Source: Thalassoglobus sp. JC818
GTDB lineage: Bacteria; Planctomycetota; Planctomycetia; Planctomycetales; Planctomycetaceae
Length of the DNA stretch: 64,000 nt
Reading direction: 5' to 3'
NCBI RefSeq assembly: GCF_040717535.1
Contig: NZ_JBFEFI010000010.1
Span: 62,001-126,000, forward strand
Position 1 is the first letter of the stretch, and every line of letters starts with the position of its first letter. Under the pieces are notes generated by a model. That model worked only from the letters and a program-made list of their open reading frames with translations. It searched no databases and was not told where the DNA came from. A program made the translations under genes and the position numbers. Below, in pieces: positions 1 to 10,400 of this stretch.

Positions 1-973
1 ACTGCAGTGCCTCAGCAGAAGTCTCTCCACGTACATCATCCGCCGGACGGATCACCCAGTCCGTCACGCTGACTTTGACGAGACTGGCTCCATATCGAGA
101 GTCTCCGAGCAAGCCATTTGAATGTCGTTGAACCAAAAATTCCATCTCGTAACCGTTCACCGGACCAACTGTCGCTTGATAGCGAGGCTGTTTGAGCAGA
201 AAGTCTTTGCGTCGCTGCATTTGCTGTTTGACGAGATCGGTCAATTCATCAACCGGCACATAAGAGACCTGTCCGTTCTCAAGGCAGAAGTGAACCTCTC
301 GCCCCGAGACGGCCCGGCCGACAGGGTTCAATCGGTGCGCCAGTTTTTTGGTTTCAGGTTCTTCATTCTGCACGTTAGCGAGGCGTTCTCTGAGTTGTCC
401 GATCACTTCTGAAGATCGTTCATTCTCTGCTTCGATGAGTGCCAGTTGTTGCTGTCGCTCCGTGAGCGAACTCTCAGCTGACAACAATTGGCGTCCCAGC
501 TCTTCCGACTGCTGCAGCATCTCTTCACGATCACGTTGCTGCTGCAGGAATTGATCGCGAACAGTTTCCCACTCTCCCCCAAGTTGAGCGAGTTCCTGTT
601 GCATCCGTTCGAAATCTTGCAGCATTTTCGCAGAGACAGCTGCATTCGGAATCGGCTCGAATTCTTCGATCTCCGGAGGAACAAACGGAGCAACTTCGAC
701 TGGAGTTTTCTTCGGAACAGCGACCGGGATGAAAGCGAAGTCGACGGAAATCGGCTCGTCATCGTCCACCGGTGCATTTGCCCACAGGGTCACGGTGTCG
801 GAAGATTCGATTTCCGCCACTGGTTCCTGTTTCGGAATCGACAAGATCGGTGTTCGGCTCACGCGCACACCGGCCACGACAATCAGAATGATCAGAATTC
901 CGACGATGTTGGCAACGATGTCCAGAAAGGAGTCCGAGCCAAACGCCGTCTCTTCAACTTGTCGACGTACCAT
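1..973 (-). CDS. TolR/ExbD-like single-pass membrane protein with coiled coil (3' end cut by window edge)
   Basis: Partial: the reading frame is open from the ATG at 971-973 down to base 1, so the C-terminus is missing. The N-terminus has one membrane segment at about residues 15-37 that begins with SFLDIVANIVGILIIL. The LD in this segment aligns with the conserved membrane aspartate of TolR/ExbD, which takes up protons in those stators. A proline-rich linker follows, then a Gln/Glu-rich coiled coil (about residues 85-165) and a mixed domain that should lie in the periplasm. It is the third gene of a minus-strand set after the TolQ/MotA-like channel and a second TolR-like protein, 86 bp downstream of the latter. 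I infer an ion-driven membrane complex; its cargo or task is unknown. The family match rests on topology and the aspartate, not on a full-length alignment. Confidence 0.72.
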   Translation of the reverse strand, partial: MVRRQVEETAFGSDSFLDIVANIVGILIILIVVAGVRVSRTPILSIPKQEPVAEIESSDTVTLWANAPVDDDEPISVDFAFIPVAVPKKTPVEVAPFVPPEIEEFEPIPNAAVSAKMLQDFERMQQELAQLGGEWETVRDQFLQQQRDREEMLQQSEELGRQLLSAESSLTERQQQLALIEAENERSSEVIGQLRERLANVQNEEPETKKLAHRLNPVGRAVSGREVHFCLENGQVSYVPVDELTDLVKQQMQRRKDFLLKQPRYQATVGPVNGYEMEFLVQRHSNGLLGDSRYGASLVKVSVTDWVIRPADDVRGETSAEALQ

Positions 974-1059
974 GGTTCAGAACCTTGTTACCGAGTTTGC
1001 GTCAAACGTTTGTCGTTCACGACTGATTTTCACGCCACCGAGCAGAATCATCGGACCAA

Positions 1060-3168
1060 TCAGTCCAATGAATATTCTGCGACGGTTGGCGTCCCCCATT
1101 GATTCGTCAAATCTTTGACCCGGGCGTAGTGCTGATTGCCTCCCGGATGGATGACGATTTTGACCGTTGGTTTCCAAAAGAATGAATCAGGAGCCGCTTT
1201 CCAGGATTGCGTATGCTGGCGAACTGCACGCGTCACCGCTCGTTGAATCTGACCGGACGTTGCTTCGAGTGGAACGTCGATATCCAGTTCATCCTCGATG
1301 CTGATCAGTTCCGGGCGAAGGTGAATGGCGATTTGTCGTTCGATGCCAATGGCGCCGCGGCGTCTCGGAATTGTCCAGGGAATCGACATTGGTGACTCGT
1401 CATCATCCCCACCGGGACCAGCTGTGAACTGAGAAGAACTACTGTTCCCAGTCGATGATGCATCGAATGCATCAATCGGACGAGACGCCACATTGGGCAG
1501 AAGGCTTGGCGGCTGTTCTGGAACGATATCAGGCAAATCGCCGACAGCTGGCGAGTCCTTCCCCGTCGATCGTTCGTCTGCATTGCCGGACGAACGAGAT
1601 GATCGTCCGCGAATCATGGTTTGTGGACGTGCTCGCTCTGACGCATCTGCTTCCCCAGGTCGCCCCTGAGGGTTCGACCGTGAGAGCAGACTTGATTCGG
1701 CGTCACTCAATCCCAATGACGATCGCTTCGGATCAGGACGCTCTTCACTCAACGGTGAAGAAGAGCTTGAATCCGGCCGTTCACGATCGCCTGCAGGACT
1801 GAGTGGTTTTAGTGTCAGCGGTTGAGTGGAGGAACTATACGGTTGGCTCGCGGCACTCGACGAAGGAGTTGTAGGTCGAACCTGTTCATTCAGTGGAACT
1901 TTCTCCACGAAGCTTCGATCTCGTCGATGCGGCGAGACCCACTTTTCGTCACCGAGATACATTCCCCCGCTCGACTTCGATGCATTCTTCATCGATGGCA
2001 GTGAGAACGTTCCGTCTGTATCTGCAAAATCGAGTGGGCCATCAGAACGAACCAGACCATACCCAGTTCGGGCAGCGACGTGTTCGCGTTCCGAAAGAAC
2101 CTGTCGTACGGCACGCTCGCAGGCAGCCGCAGCACCGGGATCGGTTTCCGGCCAATTCAATTGTGTTTCGTCACTCACAAGTTCATAACCGAAATCATGA
2201 TCGAGTTTGGAAAGCAATCCCCGAGCGACATAAAACCCGGTCGTTCCTCCCGGTCGCACAACGAGCAAGAGGTACGGTTTGTCGACGCCGGTTCCGTTAC
2301 GTTCCCAGTATTCGAGAAGTGCCTCTGCCCCTGACCGCAATGGATTGTATTCCGGAGGAAATCCGCTCAATTCCATCGCACTCAACGCGATGCCTTCCGA
2401 AACGAACCGCAGCTCTGTCGCAGTACATTCGATCAGAATCGGCTTCTTCGCTGTTCCGGTCATCGTGTCGTAAGCGACGATTTCAGTGGCTGCCGTCGCG
2501 TTCGAAAGATTTTCTTCCGCTCGAGCGATCTGCCGCGTCAATTCGATGGATTCGGTCACCATCTGATTGCGTGCAGCAATTTGAAGTTGTTCGTCTTTCT
2601 CAATCTGACTCAGCACGTCACGAAGTTTCTGCAACCGATCTTCGTTAACGATGACGGATGTCTTTTGCCGTTCGAGTTCTTCTTTCAATTCAGCAACGGC
2701 AGCCAGTCGCTGCGAGATTTCCTCCGTCTTGTCCTCGATTTGAGCTCGCAGCGACTGAATTCTGTCGGCGAATTCCAAGTCCATTTTCCGTTGGATCTGA
2801 TCGCGTTCGTTGAGAGACCTCAAGTGCTCGGCACGTAGACGTTCTTGTTGCCTTTCCCAGAGGCGACGTTCCCAAGCGACATCTTCCTCAGATGTTGGCG
2901 TCAAAAGTGGGTCGATCGGTTGATCCGGATCGATTTCGTTTGGCTTTTTGACAGTCAGTGGAAGTTCGGGAACTTTCGGGAGTTCCGGGAGTGGATCAAC
3001 GACCTCAACCGGGCTCTGAATAGAAACAGTCGGAAGTTCAACAAGAGCTTGCTTTTGAATCCGACGAGTGGTGATCAGCAATAGAAAGATCAACGCCCCC
3101 ATCGTGCAGACGAGAACTGCAAGAAAGGGAAACAGGTTGACAGATGGTGTACTCTTGCGTCGGCTCAC
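1060..3168 (-). CDS. Large TolR/ExbD-like membrane protein with coiled coil and two periplasmic domains
   Basis: A 702-residue protein from a GTG start. A short basic cytoplasmic tip (MSRRKST) precedes one membrane helix, about residues 10-33, that starts NLFPFLAVLVCTMG. This resembles the ExbD segment N-x-x-P-F-x-D-V, but the aspartate position holds alanine. A long charged coiled coil follows (about 95-220), then a folded region (about 225-350), a Ser/Pro/Arg-rich low-complexity stretch (about 400-600) and a C-terminal domain (about 605-702) ending in HYARVKDLTNQWG. It lies between the TolQ/MotA-like gene (172 bp upstream) and a second TolR-like gene that keeps the aspartate. I infer it is the inactive or structural half of a mixed pair of periplasmic stator arms. 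No OmpA-type peptidoglycan-binding motif was recognised. Confidence 0.72.
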   Translation of the reverse strand: MSRRKSTPSVNLFPFLAVLVCTMGALIFLLLITTRRIQKQALVELPTVSIQSPVEVVDPLPELPKVPELPLTVKKPNEIDPDQPIDPLLTPTSEEDVAWERRLWERQQERLRAEHLRSLNERDQIQRKMDLEFADRIQSLRAQIEDKTEEISQRLAAVAELKEELERQKTSVIVNEDRLQKLRDVLSQIEKDEQLQIAARNQMVTESIELTRQIARAEENLSNATAATEIVAYDTMTGTAKKPILIECTATELRFVSEGIALSAMELSGFPPEYNPLRSGAEALLEYWERNGTGVDKPYLLLVVRPGGTTGFYVARGLLSKLDHDFGYELVSDETQLNWPETDPGAAAACERAVRQVLSEREHVAARTGYGLVRSDGPLDFADTDGTFSLPSMKNASKSSGGMYLGDEKWVSPHRRDRSFVEKVPLNEQVRPTTPSSSAASQPYSSSTQPLTLKPLSPAGDRERPDSSSSSPLSEERPDPKRSSLGLSDAESSLLSRSNPQGRPGEADASERARPQTMIRGRSSRSSGNADERSTGKDSPAVGDLPDIVPEQPPSLLPNVASRPIDAFDASSTGNSSSSQFTAGPGGDDDESPMSIPWTIPRRRGAIGIERQIAIHLRPELISIEDELDIDVPLEATSGQIQRAVTRAVRQHTQSWKAAPDSFFWKPTVKIVIHPGGNQHYARVKDLTNQWGTPTVAEYSLD

Positions 3169-3340
3169 GATGTTGCTGACCGCTGGTTATGTTGCGCCAC
3201 AGGTCGTGGCTGTCGGATCGAAATCAGTTCAGTTGTTCGCGATGGCTGGCGATCATTCTCGCCGTGCCTGTTGAACATTCATCACACTGTCGTCGTATGT
3301 TCGCGTAAGCAGAGGCTTAGCGATGACGACTCGCAACCGC

Positions 3341-4822
3341 TTACGCGGCATCCCGAGTTCGGGCTCTTGCTGTCAGCAGGTGCACAGCTGCGGTGAGGTT
3401 GTGAAGCGTTTGCTCGAACGTTTCTCCTGTCCGGACAACTTCGAGATTTCGATCGAGTTGAGTCTGAAGCCGGACCAGTTGTTCTTCCTGGCCGACAATC
3501 CGTTCCAGCTGTCCTCCATGTTCAAGCAACGCTGCACTCTGACGGGTCATCGCCAAAGTCAATTGCTCAAGCTGTCGCTGCCACGAATCAGTTTTCGACT
3601 GCCAGGACTCGACGCGGGTTCCGAATTCATCAAGCGTTCTTGCAAGGTCGCGATGCTGCTTCGTCGCCGCTTCCTCAGCACTTTGCTGAATCTGAGACGA
3701 AAGAGTATTCAGTCGCTCGAGCAGGACAGCTTCTGATGCCTGCCGGTCGTCGTTGATTCCAGACAAGTTCTTCGACAGCTGTTCACTCAGTGACTTTTGA
3801 GCATTCAGGAACTGGTCCCGATATTCAGCCAGCTGTTGAGCGTGATTCGAGAGCGCAGTTTCCGTTCCGTCTGAAAGTGATCCGGAAAGATGAGCCTGTT
3901 GCTGCTCAAGAGTGGAAACCCAGTTCTGTCGAAGTTCATCAAGGGCTGATGACCATGTTTCCGTTTGAGCGCTGATCAGTTCGGCTGTCTGCTTCAGAAG
4001 ATCTTCGGCTGCTTTTGTCTCAGCATCAAACAACGGATGCGAGCGATCTCCGGTCACTCCGATTGGGAAACAACGATTCACTTCGAGTCGGCAACGCTCA
4101 TCGATATCCGTCAACAAACCCTCTTCTGCCCGTTTGACGAACAGCGATGCAAAGCCGAGGACTAGCGACAATGACAACGCCAGTGCCGTCGTATCAAAAG
4201 CAACCGCGAGGCCACCGGTCACAGCGTCGAGGGAAGTATCGAGTTGCTCCGGAGTCACATTGGCAATCGCCAGCGTGATTCCCATCACAGTTCCAAGGAA
4301 TCCCAGAATAGGAATCGACCAGATGACCGTTTGAAGGAGTGCATGACTCGCTTGCAACCGATCCATCGCAGATTCAGAGAGATAAACGAGATGTTCGCCC
4401 AGCCCGTCACCGTTTCGGCGTCCCTTGAAGAACGCGAGCAAATGCTCCAGTCGGCGTCCCCATTGGGTGTTTTCCAGCGACTGGGAAGTCGAGGTCAGAT
4501 GACTCTGAAAACGAGCCACATTCTCCTCAAGCTCGTCACTCGGATTCGAGATTCCGAAGGTCGTCACCTTACGAAACGCCCTTCGCTCGAAGATCATCGT
4601 GACCGCTTTGATCAGGATGATCGCGAAACCGACGAAGAACAGTCCGGCGAGAACCCGTTCCAGTGGATGACCGCAGAAATAACGGATCGCGAGGTCTTTG
4701 CCGACAGGCAAATGAGGAAGACCTTGGTACAACCCCCAAGTCATCGCCCCCGCCCAGATCCATGGCGCTGTAAAGAAGCGATAGACGAGGCCAGGTTCCT
4801 GGAATTGATTTGGCTCAGGCAT
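3341..4822 (-). CDS. MotA/TolQ/ExbB-family channel protein with long cytoplasmic coiled-coil tail
   Basis: 493 residues from the ATG at 4822 (MPEPNQFQEPG); an in-frame ATG at 4888 would add 22 residues that do not look conserved. Hydrophobic segments lie near residues 15-35, 50-75, 145-170 and 185-210. The last two carry the family signature PILGFLGTVMGITLAI and GLAVAFDTTALALSL, where the Thr residues line the ion path in TolQ/ExbB. After the fourth helix about 280 residues remain, mostly Gln/Glu/Leu-rich coiled coil, much longer than TolQ or ExbB (about 230-245 residues in total) and reminiscent of the long tails of ZorA-type proteins. The next two genes encode TolR/ExbD-like partners, so the three likely form a proton- or sodium-driven complex in the inner membrane. 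What it drives is unknown. Confidence 0.85.
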   Translation of the reverse strand: MPEPNQFQEPGLVYRFFTAPWIWAGAMTWGLYQGLPHLPVGKDLAIRYFCGHPLERVLAGLFFVGFAIILIKAVTMIFERRAFRKVTTFGISNPSDELEENVARFQSHLTSTSQSLENTQWGRRLEHLLAFFKGRRNGDGLGEHLVYLSESAMDRLQASHALLQTVIWSIPILGFLGTVMGITLAIANVTPEQLDTSLDAVTGGLAVAFDTTALALSLSLVLGFASLFVKRAEEGLLTDIDERCRLEVNRCFPIGVTGDRSHPLFDAETKAAEDLLKQTAELISAQTETWSSALDELRQNWVSTLEQQQAHLSGSLSDGTETALSNHAQQLAEYRDQFLNAQKSLSEQLSKNLSGINDDRQASEAVLLERLNTLSSQIQQSAEEAATKQHRDLARTLDEFGTRVESWQSKTDSWQRQLEQLTLAMTRQSAALLEHGGQLERIVGQEEQLVRLQTQLDRNLEVVRTGETFEQTLHNLTAAVHLLTARARTRDAA

Positions 4823-5001
4823 GATAAAATTCACGTTCTGGGGCACACTTCGGCAATCCATGCCGAATCTTGCGAATTTGTAGTACAATCGTTCGTATCA
4901 CTATGATCGACTTCTTCGACAAAGATTGTTTACGGAATGCTTGATCCCTGTCCGTTTTCAGGAAGGTTCTCGAAGAGACTGTCGGAAGTGAGAGGTTTGG
5001 T

Positions 5002-6126
5002 ATGCCCATCAAATTTCGGTGTCCCCACTGCGAGCAATTCCTTGGAATTTCTCGTTCGAGAGCTGGTGCCATCACCGATTGCCCGACTTGCGGAAGGACG
5101 ATTCGCGTTCCGCAACTTGATGGATCGATCGTTCCGCTGCCCAAACCCGAAATCAATCTTGGAGATAGTCAGCTTCGCGATGCGCTCTCCGCACTCGCCA
5201 GCCTTGAGGGTGATTCATCTGCCCAACTGACCTTGACAGCGACTTCAACCGAGAAAAGTGCTTCGAAGTCTCGTTCAGAGCCGGAAGTAATCGATTCAGT
5301 CGATCCGAGACCGGTTGTCGTCCCGATTGCGGAGAAGCAATCCGTCGAAGCACTCGATGCATCCATCAGCGATGGCGAAATCGATGTACTCGCGGAGCTC
5401 GGCAAGCTCAATGCGGCACCTTCATCTTCGTACAAGAAAGTGAACTCGCCTGCTCCCCAAACGAGTAGGCATTGGAGATGGTTGATTCTGGGTGGAGTCG
5501 CTGCCTGCGGTTTCAGTTTTCTATTGGGGCGAATGTCCTCCAATGCAAGTTCAGTCGAAGAACCACAGGCAGTGGTCATCGCGAATAAAGTTCCCGCCCC
5601 GGATCCGGAGGTTGTCGTTCCTCCTGTCGCTCCCGAGGCCGAAGAAAATCCCGAGACTCCGGTCGCTGCTGACCAGCAAGATGCGACACTCGTCGGAATT
5701 GTGACTTGGACTGATCCAGCTGGAGAAACTCGTCCTGATAAGGGGGCTCGCGTGCTCATCCTTCCACGCGAGCGGTCGGGAAAAAGTCGGCTTCCCGAAG
5801 AGGGCTTACGTGTCGGCGCCAATTCGAGTGACGAAGCAGTCCTTTCGGCAGCGATTGCCGCACTCGGCGGTCAGTTGACGGAAGCCGATTCCGAAGGCAA
5901 GTTTCATTTCGCGCAACTTCCTCCGGGGCAGTATGGAGTGCTGGTGGTGTCGCGATTTCAATCTGCTTCTTCCGCTCAGCAACTGGCTCCAGAGGTAATT
6001 GAGTTTCTCCAGACGTATTTCAATCAGCCTGAACGGCTCTGGGGGCGCGTCCAGGCGAACTTCCAATTCATCAAGGTTCCGACCGAACAGGGTAAGCAAA
6101 TCACAGTCGAGTTTTCTGATCGTTAG
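5002..6126 (+). CDS. Zinc-ribbon, single-pass membrane protein with carboxypeptidase-regulatory-like domain
   Basis: 374 residues. The N-terminus holds a zinc ribbon, CPHC (residues 8-11) and CPTC (about 30-33). An acidic linker follows, then one membrane helix at about 155-180 (WLILGGVAACGFSFLLG). After a Pro/Val/Glu-rich spacer the C-terminal part (about 230-374) contains TLVGIVTW, EGKFHFAQLPPGQYGVLVV and similar strands, typical of the beta-sandwich fold of carboxypeptidase-regulatory-like domains. The order implies a cytoplasmic zinc ribbon and a periplasmic sandwich. The combination is common among planctomycete proteins of unknown function. The gene is divergent from the channel operon with about 180 bp between starts, so the two may share a control region. 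No enzyme motif was seen. Confidence 0.78.
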   Translation: MPIKFRCPHCEQFLGISRSRAGAITDCPTCGRTIRVPQLDGSIVPLPKPEINLGDSQLRDALSALASLEGDSSAQLTLTATSTEKSASKSRSEPEVIDSVDPRPVVVPIAEKQSVEALDASISDGEIDVLAELGKLNAAPSSSYKKVNSPAPQTSRHWRWLILGGVAACGFSFLLGRMSSNASSVEEPQAVVIANKVPAPDPEVVVPPVAPEAEENPETPVAADQQDATLVGIVTWTDPAGETRPDKGARVLILPRERSGKSRLPEEGLRVGANSSDEAVLSAAIAALGGQLTEADSEGKFHFAQLPPGQYGVLVVSRFQSASSAQQLAPEVIEFLQTYFNQPERLWGRVQANFQFIKVPTEQGKQITVEFSDR

Positions 6127-6433
6127 ATCGTGTGAAACACCCTGCCCCATTCGAGTTAGCATGCGGACGTTTGATCTCGACAGGGAGAATCACTTCCCGC
6201 CGAAACTCTTGCAGATTTTACAACCACGCCTCCTTGAAAAGTGTTGAGACATCAACGACGCGATCGTTCGACGCGGAGTTTGACTGTCTGGCACACCTCT
6301 CGAAGGCTTCAGCTGCGAAACTCTTGCAGAGAAATCCGCGTTGACCGCTTCGACGAAACGCTCGTACACTCCGTCCTCGAAACCGCTCTCGATTTCATCT
6401 CGAATGGATTCTCCAGTCTGCAGGAAGCACTCT
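6127..6433 (+). other. Intergenic region upstream of kdsD
   Basis: 307 bp between the zinc-ribbon gene and the proposed GTG start of kdsD. The kdsD frame stays open upstream to an ATG at 6341, but that extension does not look like KdsD sequence. A minus-strand open frame also runs through here and into kdsD and is judged a shadow. No terminator, repeat or RNA was recognised; a promoter for kdsD is expected but could not be pinpointed. Confidence 0.4.
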
Positions 6434-7474
6434 GTGAGCACCTCCGCCAAACAACTTATTCCTTTCAGCCAGTTCGAACAGTTACGAGCCGGCCGCGAGA
6501 TTATTCGTACCGAGGCAGAAGCCCTCCTCAGCATGGCGAGGGAACTCGACGCATCGTTTCTGCACGCCGTCGATTCCATTTCCAGATGTTCCGGAAGTGT
6601 CATCGTCTGCGGAATGGGCAAAGCTGGCCTGATCGGCAAGAAGATTACCGCGACCCTCTCATCAACCGGCACGCGCGCCCACTTTCTCCATCCAGCGGAG
6701 GCAGTTCACGGCGACTTAGGCTGCCTCCATCCGGACGACATCCTGCTGACGCTTTCCAACAGCGGAGAAACAGAAGAAATTCTCAACGTCATTCCCGTTG
6801 CGAAAAGATTGGGATTGTCGGTGATCTCCATCACAGCCACGAATCAGAATTCCCTCGCGGAACAGTCCGATATCGTGCTTCCCATTGGAAGAACCCGAGA
6901 AGCCTGCCGATGGGGGCTTGCACCTTCGACCAGTACAACGGCGATGCTGGCCTTAGGAGACGCACTCGCACTCGTCGTCAGCGAATGCAAAGGATTTCAA
7001 CCGCACAACTTCGCCCAGTTCCATCCGGGCGGAAGTCTTGGTCAGAAACTCAAACCTGTCGTTGAGGTGATGCGTCCACGTGATCAACTGCGGATCGCGT
7101 CTGATCGAGAAACAGTACGACAGGTAATTTCCCGTTCGGCACGTCCGGGACGCAGAACTGGCGCGATGCTTTTAGTCAATGAAGAAGAAGCCCTGACCGG
7201 GATCTTTACAGACAGTGACCTCGCCCGGCTCTTAGAGTCACGACAGGACGAACTCTTCGATGATCCCATTGCCAGCGTGATGACTCGACATCCGCTGACG
7301 GTTTCCGCAACGGCCCTCTTTTCAGAAGTCGTCGATCTTCTTGCAACTCGCAAGATCAGCGAGATTCCGGTCGTCGACAATCACGGGGCTCCCGTCGGGT
7401 TGATTGACATCACCGACGTCATTGCGTGGCTCCCGAATGAACAAACCCCCGGACCACATACGCAGGAGAACTGA
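6434..7474 (+). CDS. kdsD: D-arabinose-5-phosphate isomerase (KdsD/KpsF/GutQ family)
   Basis: 346 residues from the proposed GTG (VSTSAKQLIP); in-frame ATGs at 6341 and 6404 would lengthen it. KdsD interconverts ribulose-5-phosphate and arabinose-5-phosphate, the first step to KDO of lipopolysaccharide. The first half is a SIS sugar-isomerase domain with SVIVCGMGKAGLIGKK, the TLSNSGETEEI loop and HPGGSLGQKL. The second half holds two CBS units (around VMRPRDQLRI and VMTRHPLTVS). Length fits the family (E. coli KdsD has 328 residues). The stop is 2 bp before the GTG of the OstA-like gene, so the two are probably co-translated, which places both in LPS synthesis and transport. Confidence 0.92.
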   Translation: MSTSAKQLIPFSQFEQLRAGREIIRTEAEALLSMARELDASFLHAVDSISRCSGSVIVCGMGKAGLIGKKITATLSSTGTRAHFLHPAEAVHGDLGCLHPDDILLTLSNSGETEEILNVIPVAKRLGLSVISITATNQNSLAEQSDIVLPIGRTREACRWGLAPSTSTTAMLALGDALALVVSECKGFQPHNFAQFHPGGSLGQKLKPVVEVMRPRDQLRIASDRETVRQVISRSARPGRRTGAMLLVNEEEALTGIFTDSDLARLLESRQDELFDDPIASVMTRHPLTVSATALFSEVVDLLATRKISEIPVVDNHGAPVGLIDITDVIAWLPNEQTPGPHTQEN

Positions 7475-7476
7475 CT

Positions 7477-10400
7477 GTGGTTCGATTTGTGGTCTGTCTG
7501 GCCGTGACAATGTTTCTGGCCTCCGCGTACTTCATGTATGCCGGAGTGATGCTCCCGTTGACGGCCATTCAAAAAGCCCCTGATCCTCTCCCGTCGCTGA
7601 GTTCCACCGACTATCGCCCCCCTGTCCTCTCCGAAGCTGCCGAGCAGTATTTTCCGGATCTGGACTGGGTGAACTCCGAACATCTGGAAACGTTCGAGTC
7701 TCAAACACAAGACCTGATGCTGTTCACTCAGAATACGAAGCGAGTCTTCGTCAGCGGACAAAGTGGAAGCGGTGAAGACGACGGACGAACGGTGGAAATG
7801 TCCCCCGTGGCTGTCCTCTGGAAAGATCCACGAAATCCGGAAGCGCGCCCGTTCCGCCTGATTGCCGACCGCGCGCTCGTTCGATTTCAAAACCGATTCT
7901 TCGACGAAGCTCTCGAGCTCTCCAACAGCCGCCCCGGCAGAGTGGTCTGGGCATCGCTGGAGGGGACCGTGCACATCGACGGACCAGATGGGCTCGTGAT
8001 CGACGGTCAGCAATTCATTCTGTCAGAACAGAGTGCCCAGCTTTATAGCGACCGTCCCATCCGATTTCGGTATGGTCCCACCGAAAACGATCAAACTGAA
8101 TTCAGTGGATCATCTGACCAGATCGCAATTCACCTGATGACCGATGACGCCCCGCTACTCGGAAAAGATCTCCCGCAGGTGAGCGGAGTTCACAGCTTGA
8201 TTCTTCGTAAGAACGTCCTGATCAACACGACCTTCGTCAGCGACGGTAAGCGAGAGCAAGCGAAAATCGCGTGCGATGGACCATTTGAATATGACTTCCA
8301 ACGTCGCTTCGCCTCGTTTGAAAGCGACGTTGTTGTCGATCACATTGTTCCCAATGGTCAAGAATTCGACCGACAGCAATTGCATTGCCAGCGGTTGGAA
8401 ATTGATCTCGAACCGGAACTGGCATCGGAAGTCACAACTTCGAAAAGCAAGACTTTGGAGTTAGACAATCTAACGTTTAGACGATTGCAGGCGTTCAATA
8501 CCACTCGTCGGCTGGGTGGGCGAATTACACCTGTTCAGCTCACTTCCGATGAACATCAGGTTCAGGGAACGATGAGCCAGCTCATCTACGACGCGTTGAC
8601 ACGGACGGCGGTCATGCTCGATGAACAGGGAGTCATCGTGCGTCAGAACGAGACGACGTTCCGTTGCCCGCGAATCAAATTCACTCACACCGACAAGAAT
8701 GACCTGGAGACAATTGAGTGCCTCGGAGCTGGTGAGTTGCTCGTCACGAGCGAGTCGTTTGGTCAAACTCCCGTCCGCGCAAAATGGGACCAAGAAGTCA
8801 ACGTCCTTCCAGAGTCCGGCACGAATTTGCACATCGTCGAATTGAACGGAAATGCAGAATTTACGATCCCGAAAACGGATGACCCCAAAGCGGGTGCCCT
8901 CAGTCAGGTCGGCATCGCAGCCGATCAGTTGAAAGTCTGGGTCGATTTCAAGAATGCAGAGTCGCTGCAAAAATCGGATTCGCTCCTCAAGTCGCAACTG
9001 CCAGTCTCTCGGGCACAAGCCATTGGAAACGTGGCGATGGTCTCACGCGACGCGATCATCGAGCGGGCTCAGACGATCGATGTCCGAATCGCTCATTCTG
9101 AGGAATCTCGTGAAGCAACGGAATCCAATTCCCAGCCTCCCACCAAAGAGAACGGACGCAGCAACAAGTCAGACGAGGAAGCTGCCAATCCACTGCGAGT
9201 CGCTGCCCAGTCGATCACCGTGCACCTAGAGCACAATTCGGCCGATGGGAAAGTGGATGTTCGCAAAGTTGATGGTCGCGGAGATGTCGTCATGACCCAT
9301 CAACCTGAGCCGAACGAATCGCTTCAGGAATTGGGTGGTGAGAATCCGATTGTCATGTCCGGCGTGCGCGTCGTGGCGCATCGCGACCGCCAGCAGAATG
9401 AATACGTCACACTTCTCGGCCAACTCGACGATCGCGGCACAGTCACTGAACCAGCCATGATTGCGTTCGGCTCTACAAGGATCGGCGGAGCGAATCTCGC
9501 GTTCGACCGGACCGGAAATACAATCTCCATTCTCGGCCCCGGAAAACTACGTGTGCCGGTCTCCAAAAATCTTGAGGGCAAGGAACTCGACACTCCCGGC
9601 ATGATGGAAGTCGTCTGGCAGGAACGAATGACATTCGACGGTGAAACGGCGCGTTTCTTCGATTCGATTCGCTGCTCCTTCGACAATCACGGAGAAAACC
9701 TCACCAGCCTGAACTGCGAGAATCTTTCAGTCCGCCTCACAGATCGAATTCGATTCGACAAAGGGACGAAGGATTCTGACTCCGTCGAACTTCACAGCAT
9801 TCACGCCACGCAACTTGTGGAATTTGAATCGTATGAGTTCCTGAAGAATCAGCTCGTTGGCGTTCGAAAGGGTCAACTCGACGATTTCATTGTCGACCAA
9901 TCTGCTGATCGATTCACTGGTCGCGGTCCAGGTCAGTTTCATATTTGGTCGTTCGGCAACTCAATGAAACTTGCCCCGGATGGAAAAGCTGAAGCCAATC
10001 GCCCGATTCAGGCCAATGAAGATCAATCCTGGAGATACTCGACCATTGAGTTTTCGGGAGTGATCAACGGAAAGATTACAGATCGCTCGGCGAGTCTGGA
10101 GAATCAGCGAATCGAGATTCTCTCAGCCCCCGTGGAACAGGCTCACATTAAATTCCATCGAGACGAAATTTCGTCCGGACGCTCACAGGCTGCAAACGCA
10201 GTCTGGCTTGGCTGCCGCAATCTCCGGATCAATCAAAAGTCGTTCGGTGACAAGGACTATTGGGAACTGTTTGCCCGAGAAGCCACAGAGCTGGAAGGCG
10301 AACGATTTCGAGCAGTTGCGGACGAGCTTTCGTTCGACGAACGCATGGGACGTTTCGTTCTGCGGGGAATTGGCCGCGAAGCGACCCTCTACTTCCAAGA

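Noticed and set aside
1-4822. Zorya-type defence system
   Set aside because: The long-tailed channel recalls ZorA, but neither partner shows an OmpA-like domain and no ZorC, ZorD or ZorE-like gene is in the window.
6190-6672. 160-codon minus-strand open frame
   Set aside because: It overlaps the SIS domain of kdsD on the opposite strand and has no recognisable domain; a shadow of kdsD.
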